Shown piece by piece: positions 33,853 to 43,020 of a DNA stretch of 64,000 nt. The stretch is from Mesorhizobium sp. M4B.F.Ca.ET.203.01.1.1 (GTDB taxonomy: Bacteria > Pseudomonadota > Alphaproteobacteria > Rhizobiales > Rhizobiaceae), in NCBI RefSeq assembly GCF_004791025.1, contig NZ_SRUO01000004.1:248001-312000 (forward strand), given 5' to 3'. Both the position numbers and the translations under genes were made by a program. How positions within the stretch are numbered: position 1 is the first letter of the stretch; the number at the start of each line of letters is the position of its first letter. The notes under the pieces are model-generated. The model was not told the DNA's origin. It worked only from the letters and a program-made list of their open reading frames with translations, and made no database searches.

Positions 33853-34371
33853 TCAGCCGCCACGCAGGCGCGTCGGGCCGAAGCTGGCAATGGTCGTGCC
33901 GCGCTGCTCGGAAGGACATGTCGGCAGAAAGCGGCTGGCATCCGCATATGTCATGGTCGCGATCGAACCCTTCAGTCCGCCGCGCTTGGCGATCCAGCCG
34001 CGAACCCAGCCCGGATAGTTCTTCATCATGAAATTGGCGGCGACCTGGTTGCCCCGCGCCCCTGCGCCATAGGGCAGGTGGAAGCCGAAAGACGCGCGCT
34101 GCGTGACGCACACCTTGCTCTTGGGCATCGACAGATAGAGCGTGCAGGCCGAGTCGCACGCACCGTTGAAACGCACGAAGGTGCCGCTGCGGCGCATCTT
34201 CAGCGCACGGATAGCATAGTCGATCACATAGCCGCCGCGGTCGCCGCTGATCGTCTTGACGTTGGCACTGCCGAGGTTGATGCGCGGCCGCAAAAGTTGG
34301 TCGGCGGAGCTCGCCGAGACCGTTGCGCCCATTACGACGAGCGCACCGAGAAACTTCATTGTCGTTTTCAT
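33853..34371 (-). CDS. Periplasmic ClpP/crotonase-like protein, hypothetical
   Basis: The 172-residue protein has a signal peptide (to about residue 23) and a domain resembling the ClpP/SppA-type serine protease fold of periplasmic COG3904 proteins: a long helix, a Gly-Ala-Cys-Asp-Ser74-Ala-Cys segment where the nucleophilic Ser is expected between two cysteines, and Gly-Phe-His98. A third acid residue is not evident, so activity is uncertain. AGGAGG before the ATG at 34371 fixes the start. It lies upstream of the sulfotransferase gene. Confidence 0.72.
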   Translation of the reverse strand: MKTTMKFLGALVVMGATVSASSADQLLRPRINLGSANVKTISGDRGGYVIDYAIRALKMRRSGTFVRFNGACDSACTLYLSMPKSKVCVTQRASFGFHLPYGAGARGNQVAANFMMKNYPGWVRGWIAKRGGLKGSIATMTYADASRFLPTCPSEQRGTTIASFGPTRLRGG

Positions 34372-34605
34372 TTGCGCCTCCTGATATGCCGTCATGACTA
34401 GCCAGGAGCCGTAAAGATTGCTTATGCCGGGTCGCTAAAGTTGTAACAGTCGATTGTTTGCACAGTCATTTTAGCACCTGCTTGACGAGTTGGTTTACCG
34501 ATGGCGCAAAAGCATGATCACCGAAAAGTAAACCTGACGCGGGCATAATGGCGGGTGGACCGCGTCGCGAAGGGCGCTGTCGGCGGGACCGAACAGGGAA
34601 TTTCG

Positions 34606-37275
34606 ATGGTCGTTGGTGGCAAGGAGCTGGGGCCGGTGGAGCCGGAAGGCAAGCCTCGCCGCGTCTGCGTCGTGACGAGCGTGATCGGCCGTCGCGGCGA
34701 GGACGATGCTGCCATGCCCGAGCTGGCCAGGCTCTTCGCCGGAGACGGCGACGACGTCACCCTGGTTTGGGTGCCGGGCCCGGACGCGCCGTCTTCCGAG
34801 GTGGTGGCGACACACCGCGGCGAGTTGGAGGCGGCCTCCATCCGGCTGCAGGTCCTCGACCGATCGGATCAGCTGCTTCCTTGGCTGGCGACGCCCGAGA
34901 GCCGGTCGGCCGCCCTGCTGCACTACCTGGAGCGGTCCGGCCATGACCTGGTCTATGCGCCGCTCGAGGGCGGATTGCCCTACTTCACCTTGCTCGCGGC
35001 CGAGACGGCGGCGTTCGCCGCACCGCCCATCGTGGCCGTCGCCCATGCCCCCAGCGAGTGGGCCGATGAAGCCGACAAGGCGTTCATGGACAGTACCGAG
35101 GCGATTGCCGTCGCCCATATGGAAAAATACTGCGCCGAGATGGCCGACAGCACGGTCTGTGCGTCGGCCGCCCTGCGAAAATGGATGTTGTCGCGGGGCT
35201 GGAAGGTCAGGAAGGCGACAGTGGCGCCGCTGCTGCGCGATCCGCGCGACGCGGCCGGCGCACGCACGCCGATTGCCAGGAAAAGCGCGAGCGAACTCGT
35301 CGTCCTCGCCGGGTGGCGGGTTCGCGATGGCCTGACGCTGCTCTGCGATGCGCTGGACACCCTCGCGCCGACCGCGCCCGAAGGCCTTACGGTCACCGCG
35401 TTCGGCCCGTTCGGAAGGATCATGGGCGAGCATAGCGGCGGACTGCTTCTGCGGCGCGCCGAGCGATGGCCGTTCAAGCTCAACCTTTTGCCGGACGCCG
35501 ACCTGAACGCAAGGCTCGACCACGCCGCGCGGACCGGGGGGCTCGCTGTCGTTCCCGCGCGGGCGGCATCGACCGGCGGGGTCGTCGCTGCCTGCATCGC
35601 GGCGGGGTTGCCGGTCGTTGCGACCAATGTTGGCGCGAACGCCGAGGCCTGGATCGCCGAGGCCGGTCAGCCCGGGCTGGTCGATCCCGATCCCGCCGCG
35701 CTGGCGCGGGCGATTTCGGCCGCGCTCGACAGCCCGCCACGCCCCCAGCGGATCGTGCGCCAAAATCGCCAGGCCTGGTTGGATACGCGCGAAGCGCCGC
35801 GCAAGCGGACCCGCAGGGGCGCCGGCCCATCGCCGCTGGTTTCGATCGTCATGGCCCATCGCAATCGGCCGCTCTATCTGAAACAGGCGATCGCGGCGAT
35901 CGAAGCGCAGACTTACCGGGATCTCGAGCTGGTGCTGGTCGACGATGGCAGCGACCAGGACGGGGCCAGGCGATTGCTGGATGCGCTGGAACCGGACTTC
36001 CGCCGGCGCGGATGGAAGATCCTGCGCCGGCCGCACCGGCATCTCGGCGCGGCGCGAAACGCCGGCGTTCGCGCCGCCAAGGGCGAGTTGATCCTGTTCG
36101 CGGACGACGACAACGCATTGTTCCCGGAGGCGGTGGACCATTTCGTGCGCGCCATGGCAGCAACGGGCGCGGACATCTGCACGGCGTTCCAGCTGATTTT
36201 CTACGAGGACGTCGTGCCGGAGAAGCGGGCCGACGGGCTGATCCAGTATCTGCCGCTCGGCGGCCCCGACGCGCTCGGCCTGATCCACAACGTCTATGGC
36301 GACGCCAATGCGATGGTGCGCCGGTCGGTCTTCTCGCGGATCGGATTCCTGGTCGAAGAGCCTGGCTACGCCGTGCACGACTGGGAATTCTTTGCGCGAG
36401 CCTCGCTTGCCGGGCTGAAGATCAGGCCGATCCCGAAGCCGCTCTACTGGTACCGCTCGAAACCGGATAGCATGTTCCGGACATCGAACTGGTACGATAA
36501 TCGCCGCCCTGTCCTGGAGACATTTGGCTCCGGCCAGTTCGATGGCGCCGGGCCGCTCTACCAGCTCGCCATCGCCCAGAACACGACGCGATCCGAACTG
36601 GAAAGCGCGCGCGAAAACCTGAGGTACACACCCGCCTATCGAGACTATCTGGAGCTCTGCGATCTCGAGCCGAACAGCGATGTGGCCCTGAAGAAACTGG
36701 CGGGCATTGCCGGCTCGATCGGCCGTCCCGAGACCGTGGCCGGCCTGCTTGGACGGCCTGCCACCATGGCCGTTGATGCCCCCGGTCGTCCGCGCGACGG
36801 CGGCGGTTCAACCACCCTCGCCTACGAAGTGCTGCGGAGCGCCAGGTTGCTGACGCCACGCGCCTCGGCCCTGCCACTGTTGCTTGTCGCGCCGGATGGT
36901 GGCGGCGTGTTCCTGCGCCCGCACGCGGACGGCGTCGTCGCGGCCTCGCTTGATCTCCATTTTCCGCCCTTCTTTCGAAGGGTGGAGGCAACGGTCGAGA
37001 TCGCGCATGCCGACGCGTCGGCATTGGACTTCGCGCTTGCGCTTGCCCGCCCCGATCAAACCATAGACTGGCAGGGGGATATCGCCTCCCAGACCTTTGC
37101 CTTCTCAGGCTGGACGACCGTCGAGGAAAAATTCGTGCGCCACTCGCTGGTGGCGGCGCTTCGCGCGCGGCGCAAAATGCCGCTCTCGATCGCGCTTGCG
37201 GTTCGTTTCGCGGGAAGGCCGAATGGTTCGCCGACCAATGCCTTCTTTCGGCAGCTTGTATTGTTCAGCGACTAG
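34606..37275 (+). CDS. Large GT-B/GT2 fusion glycosyltransferase with novel C-terminal domain
   Basis: The 889-residue protein joins three parts. Residues 1-385 resemble a GT4/GT-B glycosyltransferase, with a Glu-His-Ser-Gly-Gly near 277 and a Pro-Val-Val-Ala-Thr-Asn-Val-Gly segment near 340. Residues about 406-650 are a GT2 domain with Val-Asp-Asp-Gly-Ser and Ala-Asp-Asp-Asp-Asn motifs and an Asp-Trp-Glu-Phe acceptor motif. Residues about 745-889 are a beta-rich domain I do not recognise. There is no signal peptide or membrane span. The ATG at 34606 after CAGGGAA is preferred to a GTG at 34555. A longer paralogue lies at 38864. It probably builds a surface polysaccharide. Confidence 0.83.
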   Translation: MVVGGKELGPVEPEGKPRRVCVVTSVIGRRGEDDAAMPELARLFAGDGDDVTLVWVPGPDAPSSEVVATHRGELEAASIRLQVLDRSDQLLPWLATPESRSAALLHYLERSGHDLVYAPLEGGLPYFTLLAAETAAFAAPPIVAVAHAPSEWADEADKAFMDSTEAIAVAHMEKYCAEMADSTVCASAALRKWMLSRGWKVRKATVAPLLRDPRDAAGARTPIARKSASELVVLAGWRVRDGLTLLCDALDTLAPTAPEGLTVTAFGPFGRIMGEHSGGLLLRRAERWPFKLNLLPDADLNARLDHAARTGGLAVVPARAASTGGVVAACIAAGLPVVATNVGANAEAWIAEAGQPGLVDPDPAALARAISAALDSPPRPQRIVRQNRQAWLDTREAPRKRTRRGAGPSPLVSIVMAHRNRPLYLKQAIAAIEAQTYRDLELVLVDDGSDQDGARRLLDALEPDFRRRGWKILRRPHRHLGAARNAGVRAAKGELILFADDDNALFPEAVDHFVRAMAATGADICTAFQLIFYEDVVPEKRADGLIQYLPLGGPDALGLIHNVYGDANAMVRRSVFSRIGFLVEEPGYAVHDWEFFARASLAGLKIRPIPKPLYWYRSKPDSMFRTSNWYDNRRPVLETFGSGQFDGAGPLYQLAIAQNTTRSELESARENLRYTPAYRDYLELCDLEPNSDVALKKLAGIAGSIGRPETVAGLLGRPATMAVDAPGRPRDGGGSTTLAYEVLRSARLLTPRASALPLLLVAPDGGGVFLRPHADGVVAASLDLHFPPFFRRVEATVEIAHADASALDFALALARPDQTIDWQGDIASQTFAFSGWTTVEEKFVRHSLVAALRARRKMPLSIALAVRFAGRPNGSPTNAFFRQLVLFSD

Positions 37276-37342
37276 CGCCTTCGCGGCGGATTCGGACGTT
37301 AACCTTGCGCCAGGATGGGGCACGGCACACCCGCAGTTATGG

Positions 37343-37371
37343 TTGACAAAATGCTAACAAAACAATAAATT
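37343..37371 (+). promoter_or_regulatory. Sigma-70-type promoter
   Basis: TTGACA at 37343-37348 and TAAATT at 37366-37371 are separated by exactly 17 bases in an AT-rich patch, 31 bases before the start codon of the small secreted protein gene. It is the closest match to a consensus promoter I see in the window. Confidence 0.75.
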
Positions 37372-37401
37372 CAATATGGTGCGTGGTGAAAGGGGTTAGT
37401 T

Positions 37402-37689
37402 ATGCGTAAGATCCAATCGCTACTGTTGGGTGGGCTTAGTATTCTTGGTGTAAGCGTCGCTTTCTCGGGCGCGGCGCAGGCGCAATTCGAAGTCGGGGTC
37501 AAGGAGGCCGAGCTCGCATGTGAGCAGGCCCTCAGGATCGGCACGATCGAGGCGCTCGAGGACTATCTGCATCGCTATCCGAATGCTCCGACGGCATGCA
37601 AAGCGCTTGCTTTGAACAGCCTGGCGCAGTTCGGTCCGGATGGCGACGGCGGAGATCATGGAGAGGGTGGCGGCGGCTACGGCGGATAA
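37402..37689 (+). CDS. Small secreted protein with Gly-rich tail
   Basis: The 95-residue product has a signal peptide (to Ala-Gln-Ala, about residue 27) and a short helical domain with Leu-Ala-Cys-Glu-Gln-Ala and a Tyr-Leu-x-Arg-Tyr-Pro-x-Ala-Pro-Thr-Ala-Cys-Lys-Ala motif. It ends in a tail of Gly, Asp and Tyr. The two cysteines may pair. The helical motif looks like one repeat of the short helical units seen at the ends of some rhizobial caspase-like or TPR proteins. A strong promoter precedes it. Confidence 0.7.
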   Translation: MRKIQSLLLGGLSILGVSVAFSGAAQAQFEVGVKEAELACEQALRIGTIEALEDYLHRYPNAPTACKALALNSLAQFGPDGDGGDHGEGGGGYGG

Positions 37690-37717
37690 GTCCCGCCGCA
37701 GTTTCCAGTTCGCTATG

Positions 37718-38722
37718 TCAGGTGGCCGTGCCTTGGCGCGGCCCGACGGCGTTTGCGACGAACTCGGCGTAGCGATCCGAGGTTTTCATCCAGCCGAGGT
37801 CCACAAGCTGCGCGGCGTCGTGATAGCGAACGGAGCGATGGTTCCGGAGCGACAGTTTCGGATTGCGCTCCAGCGCCTCCATGTAGGCGGCGCGCTCCTC
37901 GAGCGTCTTTTCCTTAAGCTGCGTGTTCTCGCTCAGCGACGACGCTGATTTCTGGCGGAAGCCCCAGACGAATTTGAAGTGCAGCAGCGCGACGCGGAGT
38001 TCGCTGAACCGGACCTTGCTGATCGTGTGCTGCGCCACGTGATAGTGCCTGCCCCGCTCCCATCGCACGATCGGAACCTTGCTCAGGCACGGTGGAAAAG
38101 TCTGCTTGAACCGGCCGTGCCAGAAGACGCGCTCCCGCACGCCGCCGAACATCTGCTGCGGCGGATACAAGCCGTCACGCGCACGCAGCCAACCCGGCTC
38201 CGGATCGAAATAGGGTGAGGCCTCGATAAGCGGGATCTTGCCGTCATAGCTGCACTCGGCCAATGGGCCGTCGGCGTACATGTCGATCATGGAGCCAATC
38301 ACCGCTTCCGAGCCGGTCGCGTCGAGATAATCGCAAAGCCGATGCAGATCCACCCGCTCGAAATCCGGGTAGACGAGCAGTTCGTCGGCGTCGATCGACA
38401 GACACCAATGGCCGGTGCCGAAGACGTTCATCAGCGTGTTGATCCACCGCGGTGGATCGATGTTTTCGGCGAAATGCGATCCCTCGGTGTGGAAGCAGTG
38501 GCTGTCCGCCTGCTCCAATATCAGTTCGCGCGTACCGTCGGTGGAGCCGTTGTCCAGGAAGAAAAACCGATCGACGCCGAGGCCGCGATAGTGATCGAGA
38601 AGCTTGGGCAGCAACGTCGCTTCGTTGCGCAGTCCGACAAAGCACAGGATCTCGCCAGCGGCCATGTCGATCGGCCGCTCGTCCAGTCGCGCGAGGTGTT
38701 TTGGGGATTGCAGGCCAACCAT
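37718..38722 (-). CDS. GT2-type glycosyltransferase (Glyco_tranf_2_4)
   Basis: The 334-residue protein has the fold signs of the GT2_4/GT92-like group: Leu-Arg-Asn-Glu-Ala-x-x-Leu-Pro-Lys near 31, Phe-Leu-Asp-Asn-Gly-Ser-Thr-Asp-Gly-Thr near 55 and an Asp111-Ala-Asp113-Glu metal motif. It lacks membrane spans. An internal ATG at 38665 is also possible as start. It lies between the two giant glycosyltransferase genes but on the opposite strand, so it has its own promoter. Confidence 0.85.
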   Translation of the reverse strand: MVGLQSPKHLARLDERPIDMAAGEILCFVGLRNEATLLPKLLDHYRGLGVDRFFFLDNGSTDGTRELILEQADSHCFHTEGSHFAENIDPPRWINTLMNVFGTGHWCLSIDADELLVYPDFERVDLHRLCDYLDATGSEAVIGSMIDMYADGPLAECSYDGKIPLIEASPYFDPEPGWLRARDGLYPPQQMFGGVRERVFWHGRFKQTFPPCLSKVPIVRWERGRHYHVAQHTISKVRFSELRVALLHFKFVWGFRQKSASSLSENTQLKEKTLEERAAYMEALERNPKLSLRNHRSVRYHDAAQLVDLGWMKTSDRYAEFVANAVGPRQGTAT

Positions 38723-38863
38723 CGGAACGTCATCAATCCGGTTACGCGAACGCGTGGGAGCGCTATTGTGAGCCGCAAAACAATTATCAAAGTATTATCC
38801 AACTGTTGGCAAGACTGTTTCGAGCGCGGCGGCAGGCTGACAGTGGACCGATAGGGGGACCGA

Positions 38864-41800
38864 TTGAGCGTTGGTTCGAAGGCAGGCACGGCGCCCAAAG
38901 GCAAGCGGCAGGCAAGCCGGAAGCCGCGCAATGTATGCATCGTTTCGGAGGTCGAGTTCGGCTCAACGGTGACCGCCGATCCCGGGTCGGCGACCTACGC
39001 GCTGGCGCAGCATCTGGCGGCGACCGGCGATACGGTGACGCTGCTCTGGGTGCCGAGCCCCACAGGCACCCAGCCGAACGAGCAGGAGATCGCCAGGCTC
39101 GGCAAATGGTGTTTCGACAATTTCCTGGTTCGGCTCGAATTGTTGCCGCCATCGCCCGAATTGCTGCGTGGGTACGATTCGAGCGACAAGCACTCCGTGG
39201 CCGTCTACCACTATCTCAAGCAGAACGCGTTCGATGTCGTCTATTTCGCGCTCGAAGGCGGACTGGCGCATTTCCCGACCGTTGCCAAGCGCACCGGCGT
39301 CTTTCCCGATCCTCCCGCCATCGTCGTGCTCGCCCACGAACCGCTGATGTGGAAGCTGCAGGCGAACGGTCGGGCGGTCGAGCGCAAGGAGCAGATGACC
39401 GTCGCGCATATGGAACGGATTTCGGCCGAGACCTGCGACCATCTCGTCGTCAGCGGCCAGTCACTGCTCGACTGGATGACCAAGGCGGGGTGGAAGCTGC
39501 CGGCCAGCCGCCATGTTGCCGCTCCGCTGGTGCCGGAGGAATGGCGTTCGAACTTCCACTCCGATCATTATCGGCCGCGACAGCGGCTGACCACGGAAGT
39601 GGTTCATTTCTCGGGGACCGAAGCGCGCGGCGGCCTGACGCTGTTTTGCGATGCGCTCGACCGTCTGGCCGACAGCGGCATCACCGATCTGGCGGTGACT
39701 GTCGTGGGCGCCTTCGGGCATGTGCTTGGCGAGCATTCGGGCGGCATGATCGTGCGGCGCGCGCAGCAATGGCCGTTCAAGCTCAAGCTGCTGCCGATTC
39801 GCGACGAGCCGGACATTTTCAGGTATCTGCGGCAGAGCCATGCGCTGGTGGCGATCACCCATGCGGCGGCACAGCTGCCGATGGATGTGGTGGCCTGCAT
39901 CGATGAGGAGATCCCGTTCGTCGCCACCGATGTCGGCAGCGTACGCGACATGCTGCAGCCAAAGTCGGCCGATGCCGTCCTGATGGCGCCTGCCGCTTCC
40001 GCCATCGCGGCCAAAATCGCGACGGTGCTGGAAAACCGCTCGATCGTCGCGGCGAAGCCGCTGCATGGGCGCGAGGCCCGCGCCAAGGCCTGGAGCCGGC
40101 TGCACGAGAAATTCGGCCGCGAACCGCGCAAGACCGCGAGCCCGCGCCGCAGCCGGCCGCCGCTGGTTTCGATCATCACCGCGCACTACAACCGGGCGCC
40201 GCTGTTGCCGCAGGCGATCGCCTCGGTTCGCCGCCAGGACTATCCGAACATCGAATTGGTCGTTGTCGACGACGGCAGCACCGATCCGGACGCGGTTCGG
40301 CTGCTGGCGGAACTCGAACCGGAGTTCGAGCAGCGCGGCTGGCGGATCATTAGGCAAAAGAACGGCTTCCTCGGCAAGGCGCGCAACACCGGCATCCGCG
40401 CCGCCAAAGGCTCGCTGATCCTGTTCCTGGACGACGACAATGCGCTGTTCCCGAACGCCGTCAGCACGCTTGTCGCCGGCATGCAGAACTCCGGCGCCGA
40501 TATATGCACGACCTTTGCCAAGTGGCTCAACGAGCCCTTCGTGCCGCCGGATACCAAGAGCGGCTACATGCTCTATTTCCCGGTCGGCGGCCCCACCGAC
40601 ATCGCCCTGATCACCAATCCCTATGGCGATGCCAATGCGATGTTCCGGCGCGAGGTGTTCGACAAGATCGGCTATCTCAACGAAGAGCGCGGCTTTTCCG
40701 CGAGCGATTGGGAATTCTTCCTGCGCGCCGACCTCGCCGGCCTGGAGGTCGTTACCGTGCCAGAGCCGCTCTATTGGTACCGGTCGGCGCCGACAGGCAT
40801 GAACCGGAATGCCGAGTGGCTGAGGAACCGCAGGCCGATCATCGAGGTCTTCCGCAAGCACAAATTCGCGCGAACGGACATGTTCGTGCAGCTCGGCATC
40901 AGCTCGAACACGGCCAGCCACGAGAAGGACCTCAACCTCTGGAATCTGGAACTGCGGGTCAAGGACGAGCGGTATCTGAGGCTGAGCGCGGGTTCCGCCA
41001 ATGCCCCGGACGCGATGCAGCTGCTGGCCGAGATCGCGGCCCGTGAAGGCCGGGCGGACACCGCGATTTCGCTGCTCGCCCATGCGGGGCGATCCGACTT
41101 TACGCTTGGCGTGGTCGACATGCTCAAGGCAGCCGCCGACGAAACCGTGCCGGAACTGCATTCCTCGCTCTATCGCGAGCACTACCTTTCCGTCGAGCCG
41201 CTGCGCCTGGCGCATGTCGGTTCACATCCGGATGCCGATGCCAATCCGCTGAGCTATGTCGAACAATCGCCGGATCAGCTGTTTCTCGAAGCCAAGGGCG
41301 GCAACATCACCATGGCCTTGCTGAAGGGCGTCTGCCCGCCGGGCGCCATCGGCGCGAGCTGCTGGGTCTATCTCGACGAGGACCTGACCGAGCCCGCGCA
41401 GTTCCAGCTGGCGATCGTCGACGCGGAAAACCAGACCTTCGGCGACCTCGCCAAGGTGCTGGAGAGCAATGGCGGGAGCGGCTGGGCGGATGTCAGCCGG
41501 GCGCACGAGGCGCGCGAGATCCAGGCGGCCGTCAGCTCGCCGTCGTTTGCCAGGCGCGACCTGCTGCTCGCGGTACGGACTGCCGGCAGCCGCGTGCTGG
41601 GAGGCTTTTCGAGCATCCAGGTTCGCCATGCGGTTTCGAACGGCGCGAGACACCCGCGTCTCAACGCGCCGCAACAGCGCCAGCGCATGCGCCGGATAAC
41701 CAATGACGAGCTCAAGCATGCGGCGCTCGTCACCAACCATCCCTCCGACCTGCCGACGCTGCTCGTCGCCGGCGACAGTGGCGGCATATTCCTGCGGCCG

Positions 41801-42154
41801 AACACGCATGGCCCGGTCGTCGCCGCGCTCAATTCAGCCTTCCCGGCCTTTGCCAGAAGCGTCGTGGCAACGGTAGAGATCGCTCATGAGGAGGCGTCTC
41901 CTTTCGAGTTCGCCATGGCGCTGGGCAAGCCGGAGGAAAAGCTCTCCTGGAAAGGCGATGCCCCGACCGGCGCCCTCGCCTTCTCCGGATGGACACGGGT
42001 TTCGAGACCTTTCGAGCTGCAAGACTTGAAAGTCTCGATCCGCGAGATAGATCGCAAATGGCTGACGATCTATCTGGCCATCCGCCTGCCGCGCGGCTCC
42101 AAGTCGATGCCGTCCAATGCCTTCTGGCGCAAGCTGCTGCTCGTGTGGGACTGA
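38864..42154 (+). CDS. Giant GT-B/GT2 fusion glycosyltransferase, paralogue with insert
   Basis: The 1096-residue protein is a paralogue of the one at 34606. Residues about 20-410 are GT-B-like (same Glu-His-Ser-Gly-Gly and Trp-Pro-Phe-Lys-Leu motifs), about 430-690 a GT2 domain (Val-Asp-Asp-Gly-Ser-Thr-Asp; Leu-Asp-Asp-Asp-Asn; Asp-Trp-Glu-Phe-Phe) and about 960-1096 the same unrecognised C-terminal domain. A region of about 200 residues (730-940) that the shorter paralogue lacks is mostly beta by composition. The start is a TTG with AGGGGG six bases upstream and no better ATG. Cytoplasmic, no membrane span. Likely role: building a surface glycan repeat. Confidence 0.83.
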   Translation: MSVGSKAGTAPKGKRQASRKPRNVCIVSEVEFGSTVTADPGSATYALAQHLAATGDTVTLLWVPSPTGTQPNEQEIARLGKWCFDNFLVRLELLPPSPELLRGYDSSDKHSVAVYHYLKQNAFDVVYFALEGGLAHFPTVAKRTGVFPDPPAIVVLAHEPLMWKLQANGRAVERKEQMTVAHMERISAETCDHLVVSGQSLLDWMTKAGWKLPASRHVAAPLVPEEWRSNFHSDHYRPRQRLTTEVVHFSGTEARGGLTLFCDALDRLADSGITDLAVTVVGAFGHVLGEHSGGMIVRRAQQWPFKLKLLPIRDEPDIFRYLRQSHALVAITHAAAQLPMDVVACIDEEIPFVATDVGSVRDMLQPKSADAVLMAPAASAIAAKIATVLENRSIVAAKPLHGREARAKAWSRLHEKFGREPRKTASPRRSRPPLVSIITAHYNRAPLLPQAIASVRRQDYPNIELVVVDDGSTDPDAVRLLAELEPEFEQRGWRIIRQKNGFLGKARNTGIRAAKGSLILFLDDDNALFPNAVSTLVAGMQNSGADICTTFAKWLNEPFVPPDTKSGYMLYFPVGGPTDIALITNPYGDANAMFRREVFDKIGYLNEERGFSASDWEFFLRADLAGLEVVTVPEPLYWYRSAPTGMNRNAEWLRNRRPIIEVFRKHKFARTDMFVQLGISSNTASHEKDLNLWNLELRVKDERYLRLSAGSANAPDAMQLLAEIAAREGRADTAISLLAHAGRSDFTLGVVDMLKAAADETVPELHSSLYREHYLSVEPLRLAHVGSHPDADANPLSYVEQSPDQLFLEAKGGNITMALLKGVCPPGAIGASCWVYLDEDLTEPAQFQLAIVDAENQTFGDLAKVLESNGGSGWADVSRAHEAREIQAAVSSPSFARRDLLLAVRTAGSRVLGGFSSIQVRHAVSNGARHPRLNAPQQRQRMRRITNDELKHAALVTNHPSDLPTLLVAGDSGGIFLRPNTHGPVVAALNSAFPAFARSVVATVEIAHEEASPFEFAMALGKPEEKLSWKGDAPTGALAFSGWTRVSRPFELQDLKVSIREIDRKWLTIYLAIRLPRGSKSMPSNAFWRKLLLVWD

Positions 42155-42236
42155 CGAACGCCGGCCGCGGTTTGCCCACCTTGCCGCAGTAAAGAGCGGG
42201 GCGTTAGACTAAGCCGCAGCAGGAGGCGCCAAGAAA

Positions 42237-43013
42237 ATGAAGAAATCATTCATTCTTGTTCTGGCCTTTATTAGCGCTGTCGCAAGTACGGTAACTTTCA
42301 GCGCAGTCGCCCAGGAACGCGACGTTGGCCCGAACTGCACGCAGTGGAACTCCTATCGCGTCCTCTTCAAGAAGGGCGACGGCAAGATAGCGGAGGATTC
42401 CGCCAACGCGTTGAAGGCTTTCATCAAGGACGCCGGGAAGGATTGCGGCTACAGGCTCTATGCGACGGCGAGCAAAGAAGGTGGCTACGACAAGGCTGAC
42501 GGCATTGCCGGCCGCAGGCTGAACGCGACCAGCGACTTCCTCAAGGTACAAGGCGTCAAGCCGGAAATGGTGCTGGCGCTCTCGCATTGGGTCGACGACA
42601 GCGCCACAAACACGAACACGGCGCGGAGCGCGATCGTGTACACCTTGCCGAAGCAAGGCATATCGTGCCGGCAATATGAGAGACGCGCAGCTGTCCAGGT
42701 CCATCTGTTTTTCGACAGCCAGTCCTCTGTGATTTCATCGCGGATCAAGAATGACCTCGAGAAGTTCGCCGCGAGCATCAAGGACTCGCGCTGCAACGTC
42801 GAACTGACGGCCTTGGCGGCCAAGGAATTCAAAGGCGCCAATGCCGCAAAGACAAACAAGGCACTGGCCAGGCAGCGTGCGAAGGCGATCGTGGACATCC
42901 TGACCGCGGCTGGGATCGACGGTGACCGGCTCATCGACACGAACGTCGAATATGTTGGCGACAGCAAGCCGAACGTCGCCAGGAATCGCCTGGCGATCGC
43001 CTCGTTGATGTAG
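42237..43013 (+). CDS. Secreted protein with two OmpA-like folds
   Basis: The 258-residue protein has a signal peptide (to about residue 25) and two tandem regions (about 40-130 and 150-255) that each show the beta-alpha-beta order of the OmpA C-terminal domain. In the second, Val-His-Leu-Phe-Phe-Asp-Ser, a long helix, and Leu-Ala-Arg-Gln-Arg-Ala-Lys-Ala-Ile follow the OmpA pattern. The Asp and Arg that bind diaminopimelate are only partly kept, so peptidoglycan binding is uncertain. AGGAGG precedes the ATG. The stop lies seven bases before the next gene. Confidence 0.75.
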   Translation: MKKSFILVLAFISAVASTVTFSAVAQERDVGPNCTQWNSYRVLFKKGDGKIAEDSANALKAFIKDAGKDCGYRLYATASKEGGYDKADGIAGRRLNATSDFLKVQGVKPEMVLALSHWVDDSATNTNTARSAIVYTLPKQGISCRQYERRAAVQVHLFFDSQSSVISSRIKNDLEKFAASIKDSRCNVELTALAAKEFKGANAAKTNKALARQRAKAIVDILTAAGIDGDRLIDTNVEYVGDSKPNVARNRLAIASLM

Positions 43014-43020
43014 CAAAAAC

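Noticed and set aside
23773-42154. Carbohydrate region as a recently acquired genomic island
   Set aside because: No tRNA, integrase, transposase or direct-repeat border was seen, and GC and codon use match the flanks.
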